A DNA stretch of 64,000 bases, from positions 62,001-126,000 of the forward strand of contig JAZOOF010000058.1 in NCBI GenBank assembly GCA_045654885.1, given 5' to 3'. Made by a program: the position numbers and the translations under genes. This DNA comes from HGM04593 sp045654885. Lineage in GTDB: Bacteria > Bacteroidota > Bacteroidia > Bacteroidales > Bacteroidaceae. Below the pieces are notes generated by a model that saw nothing but the letters and a program-made list of their open reading frames with translations, was not told where the DNA came from and made no database searches. Of the stretch, positions 8,621 through 17,281 are shown one piece after another (the first letter of the stretch is position 1; each line of letters begins with the position of its first letter).

Positions 8621-9979
8621 TCATTTGGAGTAGTTCTTGTGGAACTCAACCACCGCCTCAATACCCTTGCGGAAGATATCGAGACTAAAATTCTCGTTTG
8701 GCGAGTGGATTGCATCGCTCTCAAGGCCAAAGCCCATGAGAATTGTCTTCACGCCAAGAATCTTCTCGAAGTCGCTGATAATGGGGATGCTACCGCCACG
8801 GCGCACTGCAAGCGGTTTCTTGCCGAACGCCTTCTCAAAACCGGCCTCGGCAGCCTGGTATGCGGGCAAAGTAATTGGGCAAAGGTAGCCCTGGCCGCCA
8901 TGCATAGGAGTAACCTTTACCTTAACGCACGCCGGGGCAATTGATGTGAAATAGTCGACAAACTGTTGCGAAATCTTCTCGTGGTCCTGGTTGGCTACAA
9001 GACGGCAAGAGAGCTTTGCGTATGCCTTTGAAGGAAGCACGGTCTTGCTGCCCTCGCCGGTGTAACCGCCCCAGATACCGCACACATCGAATGACGGACG
9101 GCAACTGTTACGCTCAAGGGTAGAATAACCCTTCTCGCCACGCAGCTCATTGACGTCAATTGCAGCCTTGTACTTCTCCTCATCGAAAGGAATGGATGCA
9201 ATCATGTCACGCTCGGCCTTCGACATCTCCTCTACATCATCATAGAAACCGGGGATTGTTATGCGCCCGTCTGCATCGGTCATCTTTGCAATCATCTCGC
9301 AAAGCACATTGATTGGGTTGGCAACCGCACCGCCAAAGTGACCGGAGTGCAAATCGCGGTTAGGACCGGTAACCTCCACCTCCCAATATGCGAGTCCACG
9401 CAGACCGGTTGTCAGCGACGGTAACTCTGCGCCAAGCATACTTGTATCGCTCACAAGAATTATATCCGCCTTCAGAAGTTCCTTATTCTCCTTGAGGAAT
9501 GCATTGAGGCTTGGCGAGCCAATCTCCTCCTCACCCTCGAAAATGAATTTTACATTATGCTTTAGCAAGCCATTCTTCACAACATATTCAAAAGCCTTGG
9601 CCTGAATCATAGCCTGGCCTTTATCGTCATCGGCACCACGTGCCCAAATGCGGCCGTCCTTCACCACCATTTTGAACGGGTCACTGTTCCACAGTTCCAA
9701 TGGTTCGGCAGGCATGACATCGTAATGCGAATAGACAAGTACGGTAGATGCCGTCGGGTCGATAATCTTCTCGGCATAGACAAGCGGATTACCCTTTGAA
9801 GGCATAATCTCGGCCCTGTCGACACCTGCCTCAAGAAGCAGTTGCTTCCATCTCTCGGCACATGCCGCAATATCGGCCTTATGCTCGGCCTTTGCACTTA
9901 TACTTGGAATCTCAATGAGCGACTCCAACTCCTTAAGAAAACGCTCCTCGTTCTCCTGAATATACTTTTTTACTTCCAT
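8621..9979 (-). CDS. M20-family metallodipeptidase
   Basis: 452 residues, close to the usual length for PepV/CNDP-like dipeptidases. Zinc-site motifs appear in order: YSHYDVMP (His/Asp), ARGADDDKG (bridging Asp), FEGEEEIGSPS (catalytic Glu pair), and HSGHFGG in the dimerisation lid; the C-terminal RRGGSIPI and AIHSPNE segments complete the family. No signal peptide is present, so it is a cytoplasmic enzyme that hydrolyses dipeptides or short peptides. ATG at 9977-9979. It is the first gene of a leftward pair with upp; the upstream region carries the tRNA-Thr locus reading the other way. Confidence 0.92.
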   Translation of the reverse strand: MEVKKYIQENEERFLKELESLIEIPSISAKAEHKADIAACAERWKQLLLEAGVDRAEIMPSKGNPLVYAEKIIDPTASTVLVYSHYDVMPAEPLELWNSDPFKMVVKDGRIWARGADDDKGQAMIQAKAFEYVVKNGLLKHNVKFIFEGEEEIGSPSLNAFLKENKELLKADIILVSDTSMLGAELPSLTTGLRGLAYWEVEVTGPNRDLHSGHFGGAVANPINVLCEMIAKMTDADGRITIPGFYDDVEEMSKAERDMIASIPFDEEKYKAAIDVNELRGEKGYSTLERNSCRPSFDVCGIWGGYTGEGSKTVLPSKAYAKLSCRLVANQDHEKISQQFVDYFTSIAPACVKVKVTPMHGGQGYLCPITLPAYQAAEAGFEKAFGKKPLAVRRGGSIPIISDFEKILGVKTILMGFGLESDAIHSPNENFSLDIFRKGIEAVVEFHKNYSK

Positions 9980-10071
9980 AATTCAACAATTGTTTAATTT
10001 GACCAACTGCGAATATACAAAAAGTGGACAAAGTCCGCAACACTCTGCGCCACATTTTCGGCAAAAAATAT

Positions 10072-10101
10072 TTTGTTCGTCACAATTTATATATATCTTT
10101 G
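10072..10101 (+). promoter_or_regulatory. tRNA-Thr promoter
   Basis: TTTG at 10072-10075, 18 nt, then TATCTTTG at 10094-10101: a near-ideal Bacteroidota promoter. It lies about 45 nt upstream of the decayed tRNA copy and 260 nt upstream of the intact tRNA-Thr, and no second promoter of this quality is seen nearer. Confidence 0.65.
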
Positions 10102-10143
10102 CGCTTGAAAATCGTGAAAGGTAAGCCGACACGACAAAACAAT

Positions 10144-10180
10144 GCCGAATTAGCTCAGGCGCGTAGAGCAACTCATTCGT
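10144..10180 (+). pseudogene. Truncated tRNA-Thr relic
   Basis: The stretch repeats the 5' half of the intact tRNA-Thr downstream: GCCGAATTAGCTCAG, a slightly altered D loop, then GTAGAGCAACTCATTCGT up to the anticodon. After the anticodon the sequence diverges and a dispersed repeat begins within 40 nt. It cannot fold as a tRNA because the 3' half of the anticodon stem, the T arm and the acceptor strand are missing. Confidence 0.75.
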
Positions 10181-10219
10181 CCAATGATTAAAAAGGAGGT
10201 CTAGGAGAATGTGAAAGGT

Positions 10220-10308
10220 GAAAGCTGCGGGTAAGTGAGAGCAGAGGAAAAGTTCACTTTTACTCTGCCGAGCGGGAGCAGGTTCAAGTGCACGGAGTGC
10301 GGTTAAAG
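10220..10308 (+). repeat. Dispersed hairpin repeat, copy A
   Basis: Begins GAAAGCTGCGGGTAAG and ends GTGCGGTTAAAG. The core hairpin GCAGAG-G-AAAAGT-TC-ACTTTT-A-CTCTGC (10241-10268) has 12 pairs with one G/A mismatch; a second small hairpin GCAC-GGA-GTGC is at 10290-10300. The same layout recurs at 19.3, 52.5 and 62.4 kb. This copy lies between the tRNA relic and the intact tRNA-Thr. Confidence 0.85.
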
Positions 10309-10361
10309 GTGAAAGGTTTACTTGCCTCGCGTGAATGCAAATGCAGACGCAAAAATAACAT

Positions 10362-10434
10362 GCCGAATTAGCTCAGTTGGTAGAGCAACTCATTCGTAAT
10401 GAGTAGGTCCGGGGTTCGAGTCCCCGACTCGGCT
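10362..10434 (+). tRNA. tRNA-Thr (anticodon CGT)
   Basis: 73-nt cloverleaf: acceptor GCCGAAT/ACTCGGC (one A-C mismatch at pair 6), D arm GCTC-GAGC, anticodon stem ACTCA/TGAGT around TTCGTAA, variable loop AGGTC, T arm CGGGG/CCCCG with TTCGAGT. The 3' CCA is not encoded. An intrinsic terminator follows at once. Confidence 0.95.
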
Positions 10435-10437
10435 CAC

Positions 10438-10465
10438 ATGAGTGTGCAAGGCACACTCATTTTTC
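10438..10465 (+). terminator. Terminator after tRNA-Thr
   Basis: Perfect 10-bp stem ATGAGTGTGC / GCACACTCAT with loop AAG, followed by TTTTTC. Confidence 0.85.
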
Positions 10466-10483
10466 TTTATAAACAGCCACACT

Positions 10484-11191
10484 ATGTCGAACAGCTACTT
10501 CAAATTCAAACAATTTACCATTGAGCAAAGCGACTGCGCAATGAAAGTGGGCACCGACGGTTGCCTGCTTGGTGGCTGGTTCAACTGCGGCGAGAGCAAA
10601 AGAGTCCTCGACATTGGTTGCGGCACAGGTCTTATAGCAATTATGGCAGCACAGCGCTGCAATGCACTGATTACAGGCATTGAGATAGACTGCAAGGCTG
10701 CCATGCAGGCACGCATTAACGCCGACAACTCACCATGGGGAGAACGCATTGAGATAATAAACGGCGATTTGCTCGAATATGACAGCGACATGCAGTTCGA
10801 CCGTATTGTGAGCAACCCTCCCTACTTTGTGAACAGCCTTAAATGCGACGACACATCACGTACTCTTGCACGGCATAGCGATTCGCTCGACTGCAATGCC
10901 TTTTTCAAAAAATGCGCCGGACTGTTGAGCGACAATGGCTGTGTGTCGATAGTAATTCCTTGCGACATAATGCACGAATGGGAAGCCGCTGCTGCCGAAC
11001 ATAACCTCTACCCCACGCGCATAACATTCATAAAGACCACACCAAGGAAAGCGCCCAAAAGAGTTTTGGTTGAATTCCGTTTCAACAAAACAGAAAGCAC
11101 CGAAGAGAACACATTGATTCTGGAAAGCGCACCGGGAGAATATAGCAACGGTGCAAAAGAGATTCTTGGAGATTTCTATCTAAAATTATAG
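10484..11191 (+). CDS. trmN6: tRNA1(Val) adenine-N6 methyltransferase family protein
   Basis: 235 residues from ATG 10484 (MSNSYFKFKQFTI); earlier in-frame starts would lie inside the tRNA terminator hairpin. SAM-binding motif VLDIGCGTGLIAI near residues 40-52, then IEIDCKAA (acidic ribose ligand) and the catalytic NPPYFVNS motif of N6-adenine methyltransferases near residue 110. The family (YfiC/TrmN6) methylates A37 of tRNA1(Val) in E. coli; the N-terminal FxFKQFxIxQ..CAMKVGTDG signature is also present. Cytoplasmic. Location directly after a tRNA gene is probably incidental. Target specificity in this organism is inferred from family only. Confidence 0.85.
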   Translation: MSNSYFKFKQFTIEQSDCAMKVGTDGCLLGGWFNCGESKRVLDIGCGTGLIAIMAAQRCNALITGIEIDCKAAMQARINADNSPWGERIEIINGDLLEYDSDMQFDRIVSNPPYFVNSLKCDDTSRTLARHSDSLDCNAFFKKCAGLLSDNGCVSIVIPCDIMHEWEAAAAEHNLYPTRITFIKTTPRKAPKRVLVEFRFNKTESTEENTLILESAPGEYSNGAKEILGDFYLKL

Positions 11192-11258
11192 AAAGGCCAT
11201 CCGCCATAAACCTTGTTTCCGAGCACACAAAAGTAAATATTTTTCAACAAACAATCAT

Positions 11259-12254
11259 TTACTTTCTCTTTATTTCAAAATCGGCAATATCGGGCAACGA
11301 GCCTGCAAAGAGTTCATACATCTGACGGTAGAGAGGCACCGGCGCGCAGGTTCCGTCCCAGCCGGGAGCAGCAAGCACCTTTATTCCACCGGCCACCATT
11401 TCAATGAGCAAATCCTGCTCCATTTCACATGGTTCACCATCGAAATGTACAGGCCCGGCATTCTCGCGCTTTATACGAATCCAGGGGGCCGCAAGCGTGG
11501 TTACATGCGTGCTCTCATCAAACGTGTGGGTAAACAGATGAGTAGCCATCATAGGCATCTCGAACGCATTGAAAGGAGAGAGAATGGAGGCAGTAATCAA
11601 ACCGTCACGCATAGATGCAAACGGTGTTATATAGGCATTATTGCCATACTGCGAAGCATTGCCACAGGCTATTACAAAAGCCTCGAAAGACTCCTTCACA
11701 TCCCCGGTCTCGACAACATAGGTCTCGGGCTTGTACCTTACCCAGTCGAGAAGCGAGTGCCTTATATAATTTAGCATTCCACGGTTTTTGCCTTTTGCAA
11801 AATCATTGCTCACCACAGCATCGAACCCCATTCCGCAGGAGCAGAAGAACGGATGTCCGTTTATTTTACCATAGTCGATATCGACAGGCTCTGCAGCATT
11901 GATAAATTCTATAGCCTTCTTCACCCCTATAGGTATTCCAAGATGGCGCGCAAAGCCATTGCCCGAACCGCATGGCACAACACCCATTGCCGTGCCGGTG
12001 TGAACAAGAGCACGGCCGACTTCGTTGACAGTGCCGTCACCGCCCACAGCCACAACCACGTCAACACCGCGCTCAACCGCGTCCTTTGCCAGTTCATAGG
12101 CATGACCGACATACCGGGTATAACAAACAGTGACATCGTACCTGCTGCGGTCGATATACTGCTCAACCATCTGAGGTACGCGTCGCTTGCTGCTTACTCC
12201 CGATTTGGGGTTCACAAGAAACAATATGGTCTGTCTTTCACCCTTTTTGTCCAT
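11259..12254 (-). CDS. Diacylglycerol/sphingosine kinase-like lipid kinase (YegS/DgkB family)
   Basis: 331 residues from ATG 12252-12254 (MDKKGERQTILF); an ATG six codons earlier (12270-12272) is possible, but the promoter-like TAATTTCG at 12283-12290 would leave it almost leaderless. DAGK catalytic domain: VNPKSG at the N-terminus, the nucleotide-binding GGDGTVNEVGRAL motif, GTAMGVVPCGSGNGFARHLG, and a C-terminal half with FDGEPCEME. The family phosphorylates lipid substrates such as diacylglycerol, often at the inner membrane face; the exact lipid cannot be read from the sequence. Transcribed against its neighbours, convergent with trmN6 and divergent from lon. Confidence 0.88.
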   Translation of the reverse strand: MDKKGERQTILFLVNPKSGVSSKRRVPQMVEQYIDRSRYDVTVCYTRYVGHAYELAKDAVERGVDVVVAVGGDGTVNEVGRALVHTGTAMGVVPCGSGNGFARHLGIPIGVKKAIEFINAAEPVDIDYGKINGHPFFCSCGMGFDAVVSNDFAKGKNRGMLNYIRHSLLDWVRYKPETYVVETGDVKESFEAFVIACGNASQYGNNAYITPFASMRDGLITASILSPFNAFEMPMMATHLFTHTFDESTHVTTLAAPWIRIKRENAGPVHFDGEPCEMEQDLLIEMVAGGIKVLAAPGWDGTCAPVPLYRQMYELFAGSLPDIADFEIKRK

Positions 12255-12282
12255 AGCTCCGATGCCGTACATTTTTGCAACG

Positions 12283-12290
12283 CGAAATTA
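12283..12290 (-). promoter_or_regulatory. -7 promoter element of the lipid kinase gene
   Basis: The minus strand reads TAATTTCG, followed by CG; transcription would start about 20 nt before the ATG at 12254. Confidence 0.4.
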
Positions 12291-12437
12291 CATCAATTAA
12301 ACAAAATGGAGAAATATTTTGATTTCATTTTCACCCGAAGATGAGAAAACAGCAAACAGATGCTGCAAAACAGGACGCCCAGCCCCGACATCACACATTA
12401 TATATATAAAAAATTTCTTTTCTTCGACAAATTTCAC

Positions 12438-12445
12438 TATCTTCG
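12438..12445 (+). promoter_or_regulatory. -7 promoter element of lon
   Basis: TATCTTCG, embedded in the context ACTATCTTCGCG that is also present before clpC (38,171). Lies 61 nt before the lon start codon. Confidence 0.55.
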
Positions 12446-12505
12446 CGCGGCATATTATAAAGCGAGAAAAAGAGTACAGTTTAACTGCAAATATCAATAG
12501 ATACA

Positions 12506-14983
12506 ATGACAAGAAAAAAGAGCAAAGGGATGCTACCCGATTTTGAGGAGTTGATTCCCGAGGAGAACATTGAAAACAGTTCCTTTTCTTTCATAACAGA
12601 GTTCAAAGGGAACTATGAGGAGGAGATACGCGAAGCAAACATCCCCGACGAATTGCCTATATTGCCATTGAGAAACATGGTTCTATTCCCCACCACGGTG
12701 CTACCTATTTCGGTTGGACGCGAATCGTCGCTGAAACTGATAAAGGAACTTGAGAAAAGTGGTGGCTACATGGGAGTGATGTGCCAGAAAGAGGCTACGG
12801 TAGAGACACCGTCCATAGAAGACCTCTACCCCTATGGTACGGTTGCCAAGATTGTAAAGGTGTTTGAGATGCCCGACAACTCCACAACAGTCATCCTGCA
12901 AGGATACCAGAAAATAAAGTTGCTTGAGTTGACACGCACATACCCATATCACCAGGGACGTGTGATGCCGGTTTTTGACATGCCGACACTGCATGACGAC
13001 GAGTTCAACCTGCTTATACAGAACTGCCGCAAGACTGCAACAAAGATATTCAAGGCCAACGGTACAAACCCCGAGGCGGCATTTGCAATGAAGAACATGG
13101 GTAACGATAGCATACTCATAAACTTCCTTTGCGCCAACATAAAGGCACCGTTGACCGAGAAGATTGCGTTACTTGAGGAGATGTCGCTAAAGGAGCGCGC
13201 ATACCACCTGCTCACTATCCTGAACCACGAGAAGATGCTGGTGGATATACAGAACCGCATACAGGCAAGGACACAGAAGGACATTGACCAGCAGCAGAAG
13301 GAGTACTATCTGCAGCAGCAGCTCAAGAACATACAAGAGGAGCTTGGCGGCAACCCGCAGGACCAGGATGTGAACGAACTGCGCAAGAAGGGCAGCAAGA
13401 AGAAATGGAGCAAGGAGGTAGCCGAGATTTTCAACAAAGAGGTCTCAAAACTCGAGCGCATAAACCCGCAAACACCCGATTACCATGTACAGCTCAACTA
13501 TCTGCAGTTGTTCGTCAACCTCCCCTGGGGCGAGTATTCAAAGGACTATCTCGACATAAACAATGCACAGAAGGTGCTCGACCACGACCACTATGGCCTT
13601 GAAAAGGTAAAGGAGAGAATCCTTGAACACCTGGCCGTCATAAAGATGCGTGGCGACCTCAAGGCACCTATCATATGCCTCTATGGCCCTCCGGGAGTGG
13701 GAAAGACATCGCTTGGTAAGTCAATCGCCGAGGCACTTAAGCGCAAATATGTGCGCATGTCCCTTGGTGGCATACACGATGAGTCGGAAATCCGCGGACA
13801 CCGCAAGACCTATGTAGGTGCTATGCCGGGCCGCATCCTGAAGAACCTGGTAAAGGCTGGCACAGACAACCCCGTGTTCATACTTGACGAGATTGACAAG
13901 GTGGGCGGCGCATCGAACCACGGCGACCCCTCATCGGCGCTGCTTGAGGTGCTCGACCCCGAGCAGAACAGTGCTTTCCACGACAACTTCCTGGACATTG
14001 ACTACGACCTGTCGAACGTCATGTTCATTGCAACTGCCAACAACCTCTCCAACATACCTGCGCCACTGCTCGACCGCATGGAGCTCATTGAGGTGAGCGG
14101 TTACCTCACCGAGGAGAAGATTGAGATTGCAAAGCGTCACCTGATTCCAAAGGAGAAGGAGGCAAACGGCATTGCCGATGAGAAGATAACATTCAGCAAA
14201 CAGGCCATAGAGCACATCATCGAGGACTACACACGCGAGTCGGGTGTGAGAACGCTCGAAAAGAAGATTGGCAAGATTTGCCGCCGCCTGGCATGCCAGA
14301 TGGCAACAACAGGCGAGATAAAGAACAGAAGCATAAAGCCTGCCGACCTTCAGGAGTTGCTTGGCGTGAAGGAATTCTCACGCGACAAGTACCAGGGCAA
14401 CGACTATGCAGGTGTGGTCACAGGCCTTGCATGGACCGCCGTGGGTGGTGAAATCCTGTTCATCGAGACAAGCCTCAGCAAGGGAAAGGGCGAGAAGATG
14501 ACACTCACCGGTAATCTTGGCGATGTAATGAAGGAGTCGGCAATGCTTGCGCTTGAGTACATAAAGTCACACGCCGACGAACTTGGTATTCCATACGAGA
14601 TTTTCGAGAAATGGAACATTCACCTTCACGTGCCCGAGGGAGCAATACCCAAGGACGGCCCGTCGGCCGGCATAACAATGGCCACTGCACTGGCATCGGC
14701 ACTTACACAGCGCCGTGTGAGACCGCACATTGCAATGACAGGTGAGATTACCCTGCGCGGCAAGGTATTGCCCGTAGGCGGCATCAAAGAGAAGATTCTG
14801 GCAGCAAAGCGTGCCGGAATCACCGACATCGTAATTTGCGAGGAGAACAGACGCAACATCGATGCCATCCCCGAGGTATACCTCAACGGTCTCACATTCC
14901 ACTATGTGAAGGACATAAAGGAGGTGCTTGAGATTGCGCTGCTCAATGAGAAAGTAAAGAACCCTGTTAACCTAATGGCATAA
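12506..14983 (+). CDS. lon: ATP-dependent protease Lon
   Basis: 825 residues, full length. N-terminal LON substrate-binding domain from about residue 45 (LPILPLRNMVLFPTTVLPI), a coiled region near 270-300, AAA+ module with Walker A GPPGVGKT at 394-401 and Walker B FILDEIDKVG, and C-terminal serine/lysine protease domain with Ser720 in KDGPSAGIT and the catalytic Lys at 763 in GGIKEKILAA. Degrades misfolded and regulatory proteins in the cytoplasm. Followed by tgt after 4 bp, so translation of the two is probably linked. An ACTATCTTCGCG promoter shared with clpC suggests similar basal transcription of two quality-control genes. Confidence 0.97.
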   Translation: MTRKKSKGMLPDFEELIPEENIENSSFSFITEFKGNYEEEIREANIPDELPILPLRNMVLFPTTVLPISVGRESSLKLIKELEKSGGYMGVMCQKEATVETPSIEDLYPYGTVAKIVKVFEMPDNSTTVILQGYQKIKLLELTRTYPYHQGRVMPVFDMPTLHDDEFNLLIQNCRKTATKIFKANGTNPEAAFAMKNMGNDSILINFLCANIKAPLTEKIALLEEMSLKERAYHLLTILNHEKMLVDIQNRIQARTQKDIDQQQKEYYLQQQLKNIQEELGGNPQDQDVNELRKKGSKKKWSKEVAEIFNKEVSKLERINPQTPDYHVQLNYLQLFVNLPWGEYSKDYLDINNAQKVLDHDHYGLEKVKERILEHLAVIKMRGDLKAPIICLYGPPGVGKTSLGKSIAEALKRKYVRMSLGGIHDESEIRGHRKTYVGAMPGRILKNLVKAGTDNPVFILDEIDKVGGASNHGDPSSALLEVLDPEQNSAFHDNFLDIDYDLSNVMFIATANNLSNIPAPLLDRMELIEVSGYLTEEKIEIAKRHLIPKEKEANGIADEKITFSKQAIEHIIEDYTRESGVRTLEKKIGKICRRLACQMATTGEIKNRSIKPADLQELLGVKEFSRDKYQGNDYAGVVTGLAWTAVGGEILFIETSLSKGKGEKMTLTGNLGDVMKESAMLALEYIKSHADELGIPYEIFEKWNIHLHVPEGAIPKDGPSAGITMATALASALTQRRVRPHIAMTGEITLRGKVLPVGGIKEKILAAKRAGITDIVICEENRRNIDAIPEVYLNGLTFHYVKDIKEVLEIALLNEKVKNPVNLMA

Positions 14984-14987
14984 CGAC

Positions 14988-16118
14988 GTGAAATTCCAAC
15001 TATTACATACCGACAGCGGCAGCAAGGCAAGAGCCGGAGTCCTCTCGACCGACCATGGCGATATAATGACCCCAATCTTTATGCCTGTGGGAACTGTAGG
15101 CTCCGTAAAGGGTGTGCAGATACCGCATCTTAAAGATGACATCAAGGCACAGATAATACTGGGAAACACCTATCACCTTTATCTGCGCCCGGGACTCGAC
15201 ATTCTTGAAAAGGCCGGAGGCCTGCACAAGTTCAACATGTGGGACCGCCCTATCCTGACCGACAGTGGCGGTTTCCAGGTATTCTCGCTCAAGGACATAC
15301 GCAAGATGAACGAAGAGGGTGTGGAGTTCCGCTCGCACATCGACGGCTCAAAGCATTTCTTCTCGCCCGAGAGAGTCATGGACATTGAGCGCAGCATTGG
15401 TGCCGACATAATTATGGCATTCGATGAGTGCACACCGGGCACAGCCGATTATGACTATGCCAAGAAGTCAATGGAGAGGACACACCGCTGGCTCGACCGT
15501 TGCATAGGCCGCCTGAACGAGACCGAGCCCATGTATGGCTATGAGCAGCAGCTCTTCCCCATTGTGCAAGGATGTGTATACCCCGACCTTCGCCGTCGCT
15601 CGGCCGAGTTCATTGCATCCAAGGAGGCTGCCGGAAATGCCATCGGCGGCCTGGCCGTGGGCGAGCCTGCCGAGACAATGTACGAGATGATTGAGGTTGT
15701 AAACGAGATACTCCCCACCGACAAGCCACGCTACCTGATGGGCGTGGGTACACCGGCCAACATCCTGGAGGCCATTGAACGCGGAGTGGACATGTTCGAC
15801 TGCGTAATGCCTACACGCAACGGCCGCAACGCCATGCTCTTTACCAAACACGGCATAATGAACATGCGCAACGAGAAGTGGAAGTATGACTTCTCACCTA
15901 TTGAGGAGGACGGAGCATCGTTCGTGGACACACTCTACAGCAAGGCATATCTGCGACACCTGTTTGCTGCCCAGGAGCTGCTGGCACTGGAGATTGCATC
16001 CATACACAACCTTGCGTTCTATGTATGGCTTACACAGGAGGCACGCAAGCACATCCTGATGGACGACTATGCAAGTTGGAAGAGAAGCATGCTTGAGGAG
16101 GTTACACGACGCTTGTAA
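14988..16118 (+). CDS. tgt: tRNA-guanine transglycosylase, zinc cysteines missing
   Basis: 376 residues, GTG start at 14988, four bases after lon stops. Exchanges guanine-34 of GUN-anticodon tRNAs for preQ1 (or queuine) in queuosine formation. Family motifs: GNTYHLYLRPG, LTDSGGFQVFSL (catalytic Asp), AFDECTPG, GGLAVGEP, and FDCVMPTRNGRNAMLF. The zinc site is altered: where most bacterial enzymes have CxCxxC before SRAYLRHL, this protein has DGASFVDT before YSKAYLRHL, so three Cys ligands are absent although the later His in SIHNLAF remains. This may be a lineage feature, since the rest is well conserved. The window also contains a queuosine-precursor transporter (34,641). Confidence 0.95.
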   Translation: MKFQLLHTDSGSKARAGVLSTDHGDIMTPIFMPVGTVGSVKGVQIPHLKDDIKAQIILGNTYHLYLRPGLDILEKAGGLHKFNMWDRPILTDSGGFQVFSLKDIRKMNEEGVEFRSHIDGSKHFFSPERVMDIERSIGADIIMAFDECTPGTADYDYAKKSMERTHRWLDRCIGRLNETEPMYGYEQQLFPIVQGCVYPDLRRRSAEFIASKEAAGNAIGGLAVGEPAETMYEMIEVVNEILPTDKPRYLMGVGTPANILEAIERGVDMFDCVMPTRNGRNAMLFTKHGIMNMRNEKWKYDFSPIEEDGASFVDTLYSKAYLRHLFAAQELLALEIASIHNLAFYVWLTQEARKHILMDDYASWKRSMLEEVTRRL

Positions 16119-16174
16119 AGAAGAGAATAAGAGAAGAAGTAAACGGGAGAAGACACAGAAGCAAGGCAACCGAC

Positions 16175-17278
16175 ATGAAATGGCTTGAGAAACTAAGACT
16201 TAAAAAGCTGGACTGGTACATAATAAAGAAGTTTTTGGGAACATACTTCTTTTCCCTGTTATTGATTATCATTGTCATCATCATATTCGACTACAACGAG
16301 AAGATTGACAAGTTCGCGAGTTCGAATGCACCGACAAATGAAATCATATTCGACTATTATGCAAACCTTGCACCCTACTATGCCAACACGTTCAGTGCAC
16401 TGTTCGTGTTCATCTCGGTAATATACTTCACATCGAAGCTTGCAGGCAATTCCGAGATAATCGCAATGCTGGCAGCGGGTGTAAGCTTCAAGCGTCTCAT
16501 AAGACCATACATGATTGCCGCCGGAATAATCTCGGTGTTCACATATGTAATGAGCGCCTTCATCATCCCCAACGGAACGGCCACCATGCTTGAATTCGAG
16601 CAGAAGTACAACAAGAAGAAGAAAGTTGAATCGGCCAATGACGTGCAGATGAAGATAGATGACAACACCATTGCCTTCATTGAACGTTACGAGAGCCGCA
16701 ACAACACCGGATGGCGTTTCATGCTCGACAAGTTCGAGGACAAGAAACTCGTCTCGCACATGGAGGCAAGGACAATAACATATAACCCGGACAGACCCGG
16801 TGTGTGGACTGCGCGCCATTGGAGGATACGCGAGCTCTACGACGACAGGGAGATAATAAGGGAGAGCAGGAAAGAGCCTCTCGACACCCTTTTGCGCATT
16901 GAGCCCGGTGACTTCCTTGTATCGGAAGGTGAGCAGGAAACAATGACAACACCCGAACTTGGGGAGTACATTGAACAGCAGAAGAAAAAGGGATTTGCCA
17001 ACACCAAGAGCTTTGAGATTGAGTACCACAAACGAATGGCAATGTCATTCGCGGCATTCATACTCACAGTAATCGGTGTCTCACTCTCCTCGCGGAAAGC
17101 GAAGGGCGGCATGGGATTATCATTGGGTATTGGCCTTGCGCTTAGTTTTTCGTATATCCTTTTCCAAGGAATATCATCGGCCTTTGCCGAACAGATGCCA
17201 ATTGCATTGGCAGCCTGGCTACCGAATATAATTTATACAATAATTGCAATAGTCCTTTATATTAGGGCACCTAAATAA
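16175..17278 (+). CDS. LptF/LptG-family permease (YjgP/YjgQ)
   Basis: 367 residues, the usual size for this family. One membrane segment near residues 25-43, two more around 65-83 and 100-125, a large periplasmic region in the middle (about 130-270, with NGTATMLEFEQKYNKKKK and beta-rich sequence), then three C-terminal membrane segments (about 288-365). LptF and LptG form the inner-membrane part of the LptB2FGC machine that moves lipopolysaccharide to the outer membrane. Which of the two this is cannot be told from one sequence. Lies 56 bp after tgt and 3 bp before the helicase gene, in the rightward lon-tgt-permease-helicase run. Confidence 0.88.
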   Translation: MKWLEKLRLKKLDWYIIKKFLGTYFFSLLLIIIVIIIFDYNEKIDKFASSNAPTNEIIFDYYANLAPYYANTFSALFVFISVIYFTSKLAGNSEIIAMLAAGVSFKRLIRPYMIAAGIISVFTYVMSAFIIPNGTATMLEFEQKYNKKKKVESANDVQMKIDDNTIAFIERYESRNNTGWRFMLDKFEDKKLVSHMEARTITYNPDRPGVWTARHWRIRELYDDREIIRESRKEPLDTLLRIEPGDFLVSEGEQETMTTPELGEYIEQQKKKGFANTKSFEIEYHKRMAMSFAAFILTVIGVSLSSRKAKGGMGLSLGIGLALSFSYILFQGISSAFAEQMPIALAAWLPNIIYTIIAIVLYIRAPK

Positions 17279-17281
17279 GAG

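Noticed and set aside
12701..14902. Several long ORFs antisense to lon
   Set aside because: Complementary-strand by-products of the codon bias of a clear lon gene; no independent promoter or motif.
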